From Bacteroides sp. 43_108 (GTDB lineage: Bacteria > Bacteroidota > Bacteroidia > Bacteroidales > Bacteroidaceae), in contig MNQS01000184.1 in assembly GCA_001915545.1 (NCBI GenBank), forward strand, positions 1-21,388: a DNA stretch of 21,388 bases. Direction: 5' to 3'. How positions within the stretch are numbered: position 1 is the first letter of the stretch; each line of letters opens with the position of its first letter. The translations under genes and the position numbers were made by a program. Below are positions 1 to 7,233 of this stretch, piece by piece. The notes under the pieces are model-generated. The model made no database searches. It was not told the DNA's origin and saw nothing but the letters and a program-made list of their open reading frames with translations.

Positions 1-48
1 AAGAAAACCTATAAATTTGCATCGCCACTAAGATAAAGAGACGGAAAA

Positions 49-94
49 GTGAACGGATATCCCCGTTTTGGGTGAACGGATATCAACCGTTTTC
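49..94. repeat. Tandem direct repeat, two ~23-bp units
   Basis: Two adjacent copies start with the same 13 bases (GTGAACGGATATC at 49-61 and 72-84), and each is followed by a CCGTTTT-containing tail. The period is 23 bp. They lie in the noncoding left edge, downstream of the minus-strand integrase remnant. They could be recombinase or regulator binding sites of the older element; no function is visible. Confidence 0.6.
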
Positions 95-208
95 AGCAAC
101 AAATATATAACTGTTTGAAGTTATTTGTTTGTATTCAAGTGTTTTTCAGTTCCTATACATATTGATAAATTTATACGTAGCCATAAATAATATTTGGGAT
201 AAATATAG

Positions 209-253
209 TATAACAGGACAATCTGATAATTCTATCAAATATATCCTGTTATA
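209..253. terminator. AT-rich hairpin, possible terminator of the integrase remnant
   Basis: A perfect 10-bp inverted repeat (TATAACAGGA at 209-218, TCCTGTTATA at 244-253) encloses a second 5-bp stem (TGATA 224-228, TATCA 233-237). It sits 12 bases beyond the stop codon of the minus-strand integrase fragment, where a terminator would be expected. It is AT-rich and lacks a clear U-tract, so an operator or recombination site is also possible. Confidence 0.4.
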
Positions 254-265
254 TATGTTATAGTC

Positions 266-433
266 TTATTTCAACGAAATTTTATTCGCCGTCTCTCGCT
301 TCTTGGAATTGACCAAATCCGCATAAATCTGTGTTGTCGAAACATTTTTGTGAGTAAGCATTTTTGATACTGTGTAAATGTCTGTGCCTAAAGAGATTTG
401 TATGACGGCGTACGAATGACGGAAGCAGTGGAA
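266..433 (-). pseudogene. C-terminal remnant of a tyrosine recombinase
   Basis: The minus strand encodes the last ~56 residues of a Bacteroidetes-type tyrosine recombinase. Visible are FHCFRHSYA (carrying the HxxR catalytic pair), then SLGTDIYTVSKMLTHKN (carrying the GH/TH box position), STTQIYA (carrying the catalytic Tyr) and a normal C-terminus with a stop at 266. An ATG at 499 allows a 77-residue reading frame, but its first 21 residues do not resemble an integrase, so homology starts near 433. The N-terminal domains and the Arg I region are missing. A matching upstream piece lies at the far right end of the window (21197-21303), in the order expected if the intervening DNA had inserted into this gene. 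The fragment cannot be catalytically active on its own. Confidence 0.8.
423..433 (+). repeat. Left copy of 11-bp direct repeat, candidate att site
   Basis: AAGCAGTGGAA occurs here and again, in the same orientation, at 21204-21214. On the minus strand both copies encode the F-H-C-F of the recombinase motif HCFRH. The left copy starts the C-terminal integrase remnant and the right copy ends the upstream remnant. This is the pattern of a duplicated crossover core at the ends of an integrated element. The repeat is short and lies in a conserved coding motif, so chance or paralogy is not excluded. Confidence 0.45.
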
Positions 434-499
434 CAGAATATAGGAAGCAAGTAGATGAAGGGATGAGAAAGGAAAACGTAATTGGTTGAATATGAGCAA

Positions 500-697
500 A
501 AGTTCTGTTTTTTGCTGAGATAATGGAAAGCAAAAATGGACAGGTTATTGCAGGTGTTCAGTTACCAGAATGTTAGCTGCCCAGTTACCTGAACCGAATA
601 GGTAACAGGCTGAACAATGAAGAAACTGTCACAGAGGCTATTATTCACTGTATGTCAGCATTTTGCATATTAAAGAGCGCTTATAAAATAGGTAATT
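500..697. promoter_or_regulatory. Leader of the integrase pair with clustered GTTACC/GGTAAC motifs
   Basis: CAGTTACC occurs directly repeated at 559-566 and 582-589. The second copy forms an inverted repeat with AGGTAAC (GTTACCT 584-590, AGGTAAC 600-606), and GGTAA occurs once more at 691-695, just before the coding region. Repeated short sites next to an integrase often serve as arm-type or excisionase binding sites. That reading is inferred from position. I see no clear TAnnTTTG promoter here. Confidence 0.4.
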
Positions 698-718
698 TTG
701 CCATTAAAAAATAAGCGT

Positions 719-1948
719 ATGAAAGTAGAAAAATTCAAGGTGTTGCTCTACCTGAAAAAGAGCGGTCTTGACAAATTCGGAAAGGCTCCGATAATGGGGC
801 GAATAACGGTAAACAATACGATGGCGCAATTCAGTTGTAAGCTGTCATGTACTCCGGAGTTATGGAATCCAAGAGAAAGCCGACTGAATGGAAAGAGTAA
901 AGAAGCCGTTGATATTAATGCGAAAATTGACCAGCTTTTGCTTTCGGTCAATTCTGCATTTGATTCACTTGTTGAACGTAAGATTGATTTTGACGCGACT
1001 GCTGTAAAAGAGCTTTTACAGGGAAGTGTAGAAACTCAGATGACTCTGTTGAAACGGCTTGATATGCATATAGAGGATATGCGCTCAAGAATCGGTATTG
1101 ATGTAGCTAAAAGCTCCATGTCAACATACATTTACACCCGCAGGTATCTTGGCGAATTTATTCAAAAACGATTCAAGACAAGTGATGTTGCTTTTGGACA
1201 GTTGAATGAACACATCCCATGGGAGTTTCAGGATTATATACTGAAGGACAAAGGACTTGCGGTAGATACGGCAAGACATTATCTGGCAATCCTGAAGAAA
1301 ATCTGCCGGATGGCATTCAAGGAAGGACATGCGGAGAAGCGTTATTTTGTGAATTTCAAACTACCCCAAGAGAACCGGAAACCACCACGGGCTTTGAGTC
1401 GTGGGGATTTTGAGAAGATCCGTGATGTCGTAATACCACCGGAAAGAATCACTCATAATATAGCCAGGGATTTGTTTCTCTTTGCCTGTTATACAGGAGT
1501 TCCGTATGCGGATGCAGTTTCAATCACTAGAGATAATATATACAAGGACGATAAAGGCGACTTATGGTTAAAGTATCTGAGAAAGAAGAATGAATATCTG
1601 GCCCGCGTCAAATTGCTGCCGGAGGCTATCTCTCTTATAGAAAAATATCGTTCGGATGACAGGAAAGAGCTTTTCCCGATGATACACCATCCCAATATGA
1701 GACGCCACATGAAAGGTTTACGGGATCTGGCTGGCATAAGTTGTGATTTGGTCTATCATATGGGAAGACATACCTTCGGAAGTCTGATAACCCTTGAGGC
1801 TGGTGTTCCTATTGAAACAATCAGCAAAATGCTTGGTCATACCAATCTGACAACTACCCAGCTTTATGCAAGGGTAACTCCTAAAAAACTTTTCGAGGAT
1901 ATGGACAAATTCATCGAAGCAACGAGTGATATGAAACTGGTATTATAA
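719..1948 (+). CDS. Tyrosine recombinase (integrase), first of a tandem pair
   Basis: This is a 409-residue phage-type integrase of the Bacteroidetes class, cutting and rejoining DNA through a 3'-phosphotyrosine. Residues ~1-60 look like the arm-binding domain (start MKVEKFKVLLYLKK), ~115-215 like the SAM-like core-binding domain, and ~225-395 are catalytic. HMGRH (~347-351) gives the HxxR pair, GHTN (~373-376) the next His, and LYARV (~382-386) the nucleophilic Tyr. The position usually holding catalytic Arg I reads TGVPYAD, without Arg, as in several Bacteroides integrases such as IntDOT. A TTG at 698 would add seven residues; I chose ATG 719 because its N-terminus fits the family. The second integrase starts 17 bases after the stop, so the two are probably co-transcribed. 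Likely role: excision and integration of the element. Confidence 0.9.
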   Translation: MKVEKFKVLLYLKKSGLDKFGKAPIMGRITVNNTMAQFSCKLSCTPELWNPRESRLNGKSKEAVDINAKIDQLLLSVNSAFDSLVERKIDFDATAVKELLQGSVETQMTLLKRLDMHIEDMRSRIGIDVAKSSMSTYIYTRRYLGEFIQKRFKTSDVAFGQLNEHIPWEFQDYILKDKGLAVDTARHYLAILKKICRMAFKEGHAEKRYFVNFKLPQENRKPPRALSRGDFEKIRDVVIPPERITHNIARDLFLFACYTGVPYADAVSITRDNIYKDDKGDLWLKYLRKKNEYLARVKLLPEAISLIEKYRSDDRKELFPMIHHPNMRRHMKGLRDLAGISCDLVYHMGRHTFGSLITLEAGVPIETISKMLGHTNLTTTQLYARVTPKKLFEDMDKFIEATSDMKLVL

Positions 1949-1965
1949 AATCAAAAAAAAGAATC

Positions 1966-3159
1966 ATGAGAAGTACATATAAGCAACTGTATTATATAAA
2001 CCGTGGTAAAGTCAAATCTGACGGGACCACATCAATCATGTGTCGTATTACAATAGACGGAAAGGCTGTTGCATTATCGACCGGGTTATATTGCCAGCCG
2101 GAAGAGTGGAACAGCAAGAAAGGAGAAGTCAAAAACAACAGACTGAACGGAATGCTTTGTGAATATAAGAAATGCGTAGATGAAACTTATGCTGAACTGT
2201 TGAAAGTAAACGGTGTTATCAGTGCTGAACTGCTGAAAACAGCCATGACAGGAACTGCCGACATCCCGAAGTATATATTACAAGCAGGGGAAGTGGAACG
2301 AGAAAATCTGAAAATCCGTTCTATTCAAATAGATTCAACTTCCAGTTACAGGCAATCAAAAATGTATCATTACTATCTTGGCGAATACATCCGTTCTTTG
2401 GGCAAGGAGGACATGCTTTTTACAGATATAACCGAAGAGTTTGGTATCAATTATATTTTATATCTGAAAACAAATTACCCTCATAAGCCATCATACCGGA
2501 ACCATTGTCTTTGTTGGCTGAAACGTTTGGTCTATTTAGCCGTAGATAACGGAATCTTGAGGTATAATCCTTTGGATGATATAAAATATGAAAAGAAGGC
2601 ACCTGCAAAGCTTATGTATATAAGCAAGAAACAACTTCAGGAGATAATGAGCAGCCCTAAGCCTGATCCATTACAAGAATTGGCAAGAAGAACCTTTATA
2701 TTTTCATGTTTTTGCGGTTTGTCTTATGTTGATGTACGTAATCTCTATCCGCATCATATAGGTACAACTGCAGAAGGACGGAAATATATCAAAACATACC
2801 GCAAGAAAACAAGCGTTGAGTCATTTATACCATTGCACCCAGTAGCGGAGCAGATAATTTCCTTGTATAATACGACAGATGATAGTCAGCCCATTTTCCC
2901 GTTACCCATACGGAGTATGATTTGGTTTGAGATACATGAATTGGGATTTTCGCTTCAGTTCAAGCATAACTTGTCATACCATCAAAGCCGTCATACTTTC
3001 GGTACCTTGATGGTTTCTGCCGGAGTTCCCATGGAAAGCATCTCAAAGATGATGGGCCATACAAATATCAGAACTACACAAGGATACGCAAAAGTTACAG
3101 ATGATAAGATTTCGGAGGATATGGATAAGCTGGTAAAGAAAAGGAGTCTAAAAATATAG
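1966..3159 (+). CDS. Tyrosine recombinase (integrase), second of a tandem pair
   Basis: This is a 397-residue integrase with the same domain order as its upstream neighbour but divergent in sequence. Residues ~1-60 form an arm-binding-like domain, ~115-205 the core-binding domain, and ~215-385 the catalytic domain. YHQSRHTFG (~338-346) carries the HxxR pair, MGHTN (~363-367) the second His, and GYAKV (~373-377) the Tyr. At the Arg I position it reads CGLSYVDV, with Ser in place of Arg, a substitution also known in the CTnDOT integrase. It follows integrase 1 after 17 bases, so both are probably made from one transcript and may work together as a pair. Bacteroidales elements often carry such tandem integrases. 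It ends 108 bases before the retron effector gene. Confidence 0.9.
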   Translation: MRSTYKQLYYINRGKVKSDGTTSIMCRITIDGKAVALSTGLYCQPEEWNSKKGEVKNNRLNGMLCEYKKCVDETYAELLKVNGVISAELLKTAMTGTADIPKYILQAGEVERENLKIRSIQIDSTSSYRQSKMYHYYLGEYIRSLGKEDMLFTDITEEFGINYILYLKTNYPHKPSYRNHCLCWLKRLVYLAVDNGILRYNPLDDIKYEKKAPAKLMYISKKQLQEIMSSPKPDPLQELARRTFIFSCFCGLSYVDVRNLYPHHIGTTAEGRKYIKTYRKKTSVESFIPLHPVAEQIISLYNTTDDSQPIFPLPIRSMIWFEIHELGFSLQFKHNLSYHQSRHTFGTLMVSAGVPMESISKMMGHTNIRTTQGYAKVTDDKISEDMDKLVKKRSLKI

Positions 3160-3213
3160 TTGAGATAGATCAAGATTTATTTTTGTTATCTTCTGATTGT
3201 AAAATAAATACAT

Positions 3214-3221
3214 TATTTTTG
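3214..3221 (+). promoter_or_regulatory. Candidate Bacteroides -7 box for the retron operon
   Basis: TATTTTTG matches the Bacteroides -7 consensus TAnnTTTG and lies about 47 bases before the ATG of the retron effector. A second copy of the same octamer is at 3178-3185. I see no convincing -33 TTTG at the expected 19-21 bp spacing for either, so this is position plus one box only. Confidence 0.4.
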
Positions 3222-3267
3222 TCAATGGAGTAGACTATAATTTATTAAAAGAAATAAGTATAAATAT

Positions 3268-4479
3268 ATGCTGAAAATTAATACTCGATATCTTTCCATA
3301 CTAAAACATCGCTTTGATGAGCAAATATCAGAATCTGATATATTAGCCTGGTTGTATAATTTTGAAGAAGAAGATTGGGAATCAGCACTTATTTTACTCA
3401 ATAATATTTGTTATTATTCTGAGAAGAGGTGCTGTGCTATTTTAGAATATGGGCTCAGCACTATTTTAAAAGAATGTTCCGACTTACCAATATTTTTTCT
3501 TCCTATTGGAGGTATTGGAAAAAGTGGAGGTGTGATGGCTTATTATATAAAAAAAATAATGGGCAAACCTAAAGTGCAATATTCATTTGTAGCAGATATT
3601 AATTTTAAATATAACAATATACCTTGTGCTGTTGTTTTATTAGATGATTTTATAGGTTCAGGAAATAGTGCCATAACCCTTTATCAAAGAATATCTGTAA
3701 ATATTCCTCAAAACAGTAAATGTTTCTGTCTTTGTGTAGCCTATATGGAAAAAGCAGAAAATAAGTTAGCAGAAAATGGGATTACGATTTTAGGAGAAAA
3801 ACATTTACCAGCCTTTACAAGCAGACATTCTGTTTTTGGGTATCCACCCAAGATGAAGAGAATTAGAAATTTTGCCTTAAAATATGGAGAGTTATTATAT
3901 AAAAAGAAACAATATTCACCAGGAATGAAATTATATATTGGTCCATTAGGTTATGCAAATAGTCAATCCTTAGTCTGTTTTGAACATACTACACCTAATA
4001 ATACATTGCCAATTTTATGGGAAAGTAAGAAAAGGGCTGATAATCAAGAGAACTGGGTACCATTATTTCCTAGAAAACTATTTGATAGAATAAAAAATGA
4101 TAGTTTTGAGCGAATGAAATACCAATGGGCAAGTATTTCCCAAAAGTTAAATTATGGTACAATTCATAGACTGTTTAATGATTACAAAAAAAACACATTG
4201 CATCTCTTAGGCTTATTACATTGTTTATATTATAATCGTTCGCTTGCTTACACGTGTGTTTTATTAGAAATCACGGCTGAAGAATTAAACCAGCTTAAAC
4301 AGAATGCTATAGAAAAAGGATTACTAACCGAAATAGGTTTGCTTTCAGAAGAAGGTAAAACCATATACGAAAGAATTAAAAAAGAAGAATTTAAAGTAGA
4401 TTCTTTAGTATACTATCAAATTAATGTTCAAAATGATGTATATTTGCCGCAAGAGTTTCTTGGATTATCCAGAAATTAG
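3268..4479 (+). CDS. Retron effector: phosphoribosyltransferase-like protein with C-terminal winged helix
   Basis: This 403-residue protein is encoded just upstream of an msr-msd RNA and a retron reverse transcriptase. Residues ~122-134 (VVLLDDFIGSGNS) form the PRPP-binding loop signature of type I phosphoribosyltransferases: a hydrophobic strand, two acidic residues, then a Gly/Ser loop. A conserved block around 222-252 contains EHTTPNNTLPILW. Residues ~295-375 are predicted helices resembling a winged-helix DNA-binding domain. In retron defense the effector is held inactive by the RT/msDNA complex and released on infection. An effector combining PRTase and winged helix fits the class I remember as type III. 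What it modifies is unknown here. The gene is AT-rich, unlike the downstream mobilization genes, which suggests separate acquisition. Its stop codon overlaps the likely a1 arm of the retron RNA. Confidence 0.8.
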   Translation: MLKINTRYLSILKHRFDEQISESDILAWLYNFEEEDWESALILLNNICYYSEKRCCAILEYGLSTILKECSDLPIFFLPIGGIGKSGGVMAYYIKKIMGKPKVQYSFVADINFKYNNIPCAVVLLDDFIGSGNSAITLYQRISVNIPQNSKCFCLCVAYMEKAENKLAENGITILGEKHLPAFTSRHSVFGYPPKMKRIRNFALKYGELLYKKKQYSPGMKLYIGPLGYANSQSLVCFEHTTPNNTLPILWESKKRADNQENWVPLFPRKLFDRIKNDSFERMKYQWASISQKLNYGTIHRLFNDYKKNTLHLLGLLHCLYYNRSLAYTCVLLEITAEELNQLKQNAIEKGLLTEIGLLSEEGKTIYERIKKEEFKVDSLVYYQINVQNDVYLPQEFLGLSRN

Positions 4480-4639
4480 TTTATTAGCTAAGTCTGAGGT
4501 CCACAAGTTACCAAAGATATTACAGCCCCTTGGCTGTGAGTGCAAAATTAAGAATCATTTTACTAATAATTATGACAGACAAGTCTGTCATAATTATCAG
4601 CCTATCGGCTGAAAGTTCCTGTAAGAGTAATAAATTAAT
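4475..4639 (+). ncRNA. Retron msr-msd RNA
   Basis: The gap between effector and RT has the layout of a retron noncoding RNA. A 12-base 5' arm (a1, 4475-4486) can pair with a 12-base 3' arm (a2, 4628-4639), 11 Watson-Crick pairs plus one G-U. Directly after a1 comes the AGC context (4486-4488), so G4487 is the likely branching guanosine. Inside are three hairpins: ACAGCC/GGCTGT (4522-4527/4532-4537), a perfect 15-bp stem with a 2-base loop (4566-4580/4583-4597), and CAGCC/GGCTG (4598-4602/4607-4611). The long stem is the best candidate for the reverse-transcribed msd part and the first hairpin for the msr part. The exact msDNA ends cannot be read from sequence. a2 ends four bases before the RT start codon. 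A 62-codon frame across it (4424-4612) is incidental. Confidence 0.82.
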
Positions 4640-4642
4640 ATT

Positions 4643-5734
4643 ATGGATTTTTCAAGAGACTCTTTGTTAAAAGAATTGGAAAACACAAATGTCGAGTATA
4701 AAAAAGTCATTATTGAATATACTGATAATTTGTTAAAAAAAGATTTGCCTGTTATTTATTCTTTAAATCATTTTGCAGGTATCTTAGGCTTAGATTTAAG
4801 TGAATTGAAGACAATCATTCACAATATAGATGGTTACTATGCTTATTATTTGATTAAAAAGAAACACGGAGGTAAAAGAAGAATTGTTACTCCATATAGA
4901 AATCTTAAAATGATTCAAACCTGGATACTTCATGAGATTCTAAATAAAATTCCTGTTCATTCACAATGTAAAGGTTTTGTAAAAGGTAGTAATACGCTTC
5001 AAAATGCTAAGCCACATATTAGCAAACAATATATTCGCAATTTTGATTTGAAAGATTTTTTTGAGAGTATTACTATTGATAGAGTTTATGGCGTCTTTCT
5101 ATCTTTAGGATATTCCCCAGCAGTGAGTTTTGATCTTGCCTCGTTGTGTACATTAAAAATTTCTGACTATAAATTTGAGAATCTATCAAGATATAAGAAG
5201 AATTATTTTAGATATCTTCATGTTAAGCCGCAAGCTGTTTTAGCACAAGGCGCACCAACAAGTCCTGCATTGGCAAATTTGATTTGTCGTCATTTAGATG
5301 AACGATTTTGGAAATTTTCATTATCTCGCGGTATTCAATATACAAGATATGCTGATGATTTGACATTTTCTAGTAACCAATTAGAGTTATTGCCGAATAC
5401 ATCTTTTGTTAATAAGATTGTAAATGAAGAAGGCCTACAATTGAATTATCAGAAAATCGGTACATATGGAAAATCTAGTAGACAAATGGTAACTGGAATT
5501 CTCATTAATGGTGAGAGTCCCAAATTACCTCAAAAATTTAAAAGGCAAATTTATAGGCATCTTCATTTTTGTAAAAAGTTTGGTACATACTCTCATTTCA
5601 ATCACATTATGCCGAATTATGCTCATGCTAGACAATGGTTATACGGTAAAATAATGTATGTTAATTCTATTGAACCAGATGAAGCTAAAAAAATGCTTTC
5701 TATTGCAAATTCGTTAGATTGGGGACTACTGTAA
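4643..5734 (+). CDS. ret: Retron reverse transcriptase
   Basis: This 363-residue RNA-dependent DNA polymerase would reverse-transcribe part of the adjacent RNA into msDNA, primed from the 2'-OH of a conserved G. Fingers/palm motifs appear in order: KRRIVTPYRNLKMIQ (~78-92), retron-specific NAKPH (NAxxH, 121-125), NFDLKDFFESI (motif A, ~133-143), QGAPTSPALANL (~202-213), catalytic YADD (236-239), and the retron hallmark VTG (283-285). A C-terminal thumb of ~75 residues follows. The length is typical for retron RTs. It starts four bases after the a2 arm of the RNA and follows the effector gene. With the effector it forms a toxin/antitoxin-like anti-phage unit; the RT and msDNA are expected to keep the effector inactive. 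Low GC matches the effector gene. Confidence 0.93.
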   Translation: MDFSRDSLLKELENTNVEYKKVIIEYTDNLLKKDLPVIYSLNHFAGILGLDLSELKTIIHNIDGYYAYYLIKKKHGGKRRIVTPYRNLKMIQTWILHEILNKIPVHSQCKGFVKGSNTLQNAKPHISKQYIRNFDLKDFFESITIDRVYGVFLSLGYSPAVSFDLASLCTLKISDYKFENLSRYKKNYFRYLHVKPQAVLAQGAPTSPALANLICRHLDERFWKFSLSRGIQYTRYADDLTFSSNQLELLPNTSFVNKIVNEEGLQLNYQKIGTYGKSSRQMVTGILINGESPKLPQKFKRQIYRHLHFCKKFGTYSHFNHIMPNYAHARQWLYGKIMYVNSIEPDEAKKMLSIANSLDWGLL

Positions 5735-5760
5735 CTTTTAAATCAGTCGCCCATTTCCTC

Positions 5761-5904
5761 GCCGTCCATAGAAGTTAGTACAGACTCTATTGAAAGCGAA
5801 AAGGTCTCGCGGCTGTGCCGTTTCGGGCAGAATCTTCCTCTTTCAGAGCGTATTCAGCCCGAAAACCTTTTCCCTTTCACGTCTGTACAATGGACGCCGA
5901 CGGC
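5761..5904. repeat. Long imperfect inverted repeat (~144 bp)
   Basis: Blocks on the left recur inverted on the right in mirrored order: GTCCAT 5764-5769 with ATGGAC 5890-5895; GTACAGAC 5778-5785 with GTCTGTAC 5881-5888; GAAAGCGAAAAGG 5792-5804 with CCTTTTCCCTTTC 5866-5878 (one mismatch); TTTCGGGC 5821-5828 with GCCCGAAA 5857-5864. The whole could form a branched hairpin. It sits at the junction between the AT-rich retron and the GC-rich mobilization module, so it may mark an old element end, a recombinase target or a structured RNA. No gene is convincing here. A short minus-strand open frame without similarity that I recognise crosses it. Confidence 0.7.
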
Positions 5905-5946
5905 AGCGGAAACAAGCGACTGACGGAAAAGTCAGAAGACAAAACA

Positions 5947-5985
5947 GCATATAGATTAGTTCAAATAGTGCCTAATTCTATATGC
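5947..5985 (-). terminator. Hairpin terminator candidate after the HTH genes
   Basis: GCATATAG (5947-5954) pairs with CTATATGC (5978-5985), and the stem continues with ATTAG/CTAAT after a one-base bulge. Read on the minus strand it follows the stop of the HTH gene at 6109 by about 120 bases and is followed by TGTTTTG. It could also stop readthrough from the retron side on the plus strand, where the following bases are also T-rich. Confidence 0.4.
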
Positions 5986-6108
5986 TATTATTTTATCATT
6001 CAGAAAGGCTATTTTTTAGAAACACAAATAAAATGGGCAGGCGGTCAACTGCGCTCCTTCCAGAAAAATCAAAATCCTTGTGTGTTCTTTGCGGGGACGC
6101 TTGGGCTA

Positions 6109-6417
6109 TTAGCTCCTTTTGTATCTGTACGCCTCCTTGTACCCTTTCATCAGTGTCTTTTCTATGTCAGAAGCCCGGTAGAGAATCTTGCCGCCTACTT
6201 GTGTGTAAGGCAGAATACCGTTGTTTCTGTAGTCCTGCAAAGTCCTCCGGCTCACTTTCAGCAGGTACGCCACTTCCTTGTCCGTCAGTAGTTCATCGCC
6301 ATAGGCAGACGGTTGCCGTTTCTCCAGCAACTTTTCGAGCAGGGCCAACAGCCTGTCGAAACTCGAGTGGAACGCCTTTACCCACTCGTGGTCCTTTTCT
6401 CTGATTTCATTACTCAT
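6109..6417 (-). CDS. Excisionase-type helix-turn-helix DNA-binding protein
   Basis: A 102-residue protein with a MerR/excisionase-like winged helix (HTH_17 type) in the C-terminal half: LLTDKEVAYLLKVSRRTLQDYRNNGILPYTQVGGKILYRASDIEKTL. This is the usual pattern of helix, recognition helix, then a wing with YRxxDIE. The N-terminal ~40 residues are charged and predicted helical, possibly for dimerization. Small proteins of this kind next to mobilization genes in Bacteroidales elements commonly act in excision or in control of transfer genes; the exact role here is inferred. It lies downstream of a related HTH gene on the same strand with 41 bases between them, so the two are probably one operon reading away from the mob genes. 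Confidence 0.75.
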   Translation of the reverse strand: MSNEIREKDHEWVKAFHSSFDRLLALLEKLLEKRQPSAYGDELLTDKEVAYLLKVSRRTLQDYRNNGILPYTQVGGKILYRASDIEKTLMKGYKEAYRYKRS

Positions 6418-6458
6418 ATGCTCTTGATATTGGGTTATACATTATTCTTGAAATTCTC

Positions 6459-6779
6459 TCAAATGGTCTTGCCTTTCCAACGGGCTTCCTTGCGTTTGTC
6501 CTCCACATTACCAACCACACGCTCTACATCGTCAGGACGGTAATAAGTCCGGTTCCCTATTTTGGTAAAGGCAAGCGTCCCGTTGTCCCTCAGGGTCTGC
6601 AAGGTTCTAGGGCTGATACGCAACCTGCGGCAGACCTCGTGGTTGTCCATCCATTCACCTGTTTCCTTTCCGCCGTGTTCACGGCACAGACTTTCCACCC
6701 GCTGCACGAAGCGATCCAGTTTGGCGGCAATCTCCTCGAAAGTCCTTTTTTCAAAGCTGATGATTTCCATTTTCTTCAT
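6459..6779 (-). CDS. Excisionase-type helix-turn-helix protein, paralogue of its neighbour
   Basis: A 106-residue protein with a helical N-terminal half (FEEIAAKLDRFVQRVESL) and a C-terminal HTH_17-like winged helix: WMDNHEVCRRLRISPRTLQTLRDNGTLAFTKIGNRTYYRPDDVERVV. The fold and spacing are the same as in the protein encoded at 6109-6417, so the pair are paralogues that may form a heteromer or bind neighbouring sites. ATG 6779 or ATG 6770 could be the start; both keep the domain intact. The gene faces away from the DUF3408/mob operon across a ~450-bp intergenic region, the usual place for operators controlled by such proteins. Functional role (excisionase or transfer regulator) is inferred. 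Confidence 0.75.
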   Translation of the reverse strand: MKKMEIISFEKRTFEEIAAKLDRFVQRVESLCREHGGKETGEWMDNHEVCRRLRISPRTLQTLRDNGTLAFTKIGNRTYYRPDDVERVVGNVEDKRKEARWKGKTI

Positions 6780-7233
6780 TATTTTCAGTTAAACATATAT
6801 TCAAAATTCCGGAAAAGGACAGGTCTTTTACAGCCGATATTCCATCATGTCTCATTGTCCTATTCTCGGCAGGAAATGTGACCGTTTATCCCTGTTCCCA
6901 CTGCAAATAAAAGCAGTAGAAATCACACTGCAATGGATTTTCAAGCCGGTGACGATGCGTTGCCCGGAATGACATCATGTTACATATCAACCGCATACAA
7001 TGAGCCTTCTTCATAAACGGAATCCGCTTGAATAATCCGGTATGGAGAAATCACTCCGGCAAATCACGGCAGGCAGCACCGACCGCCCAATCAGTATTGT
7101 GCATAGGGTAACATAATTGCTACAGCATCTCCATTTGCTTGATTCTGTTCACTATACACATTTCCTTTGCTCACGACAATGAGTCAAGGTGCGCACCGAG
7201 ACCAGTGAGTAAACCGATTAAAATCAAAAATGT
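6780..7233. promoter_or_regulatory. Divergent intergenic control region
   Basis: This 454-bp region separates the minus-strand HTH pair from the plus-strand mobilization genes and has no convincing ORF. Visible elements are a perfect 10-bp palindrome, GGTGCGCACC (7188-7197), 36 bases before the DUF3408 start, and near it the inverted pair CTCA/TGAG around 7171-7184. No full TAnnTTTG box stands out. The palindrome is a reasonable operator candidate for a dimeric regulator. Confidence 0.4.

Noticed and set aside
4424..4612. 62-codon plus-strand frame between effector and RT
   Set aside because: It overlaps the effector end out of frame and covers the hairpins of the retron RNA; the peptide has no protein-like features.
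5740..5820. Minus-strand open stretch ending SMDGEEMGD over the left arm of the palindrome
   Set aside because: It could be the tail of a decayed gene, but it is only ~25 codons before degenerating, and the inverted repeat explains the sequence better.
5815..6543. Several plus-strand frames (158, 140 and 76 codons) across the palindrome and the HTH genes
   Set aside because: They are rich in Cys, Ser and Pro, as expected from antisense reading, and they oppose two HTH genes with clear family motifs.
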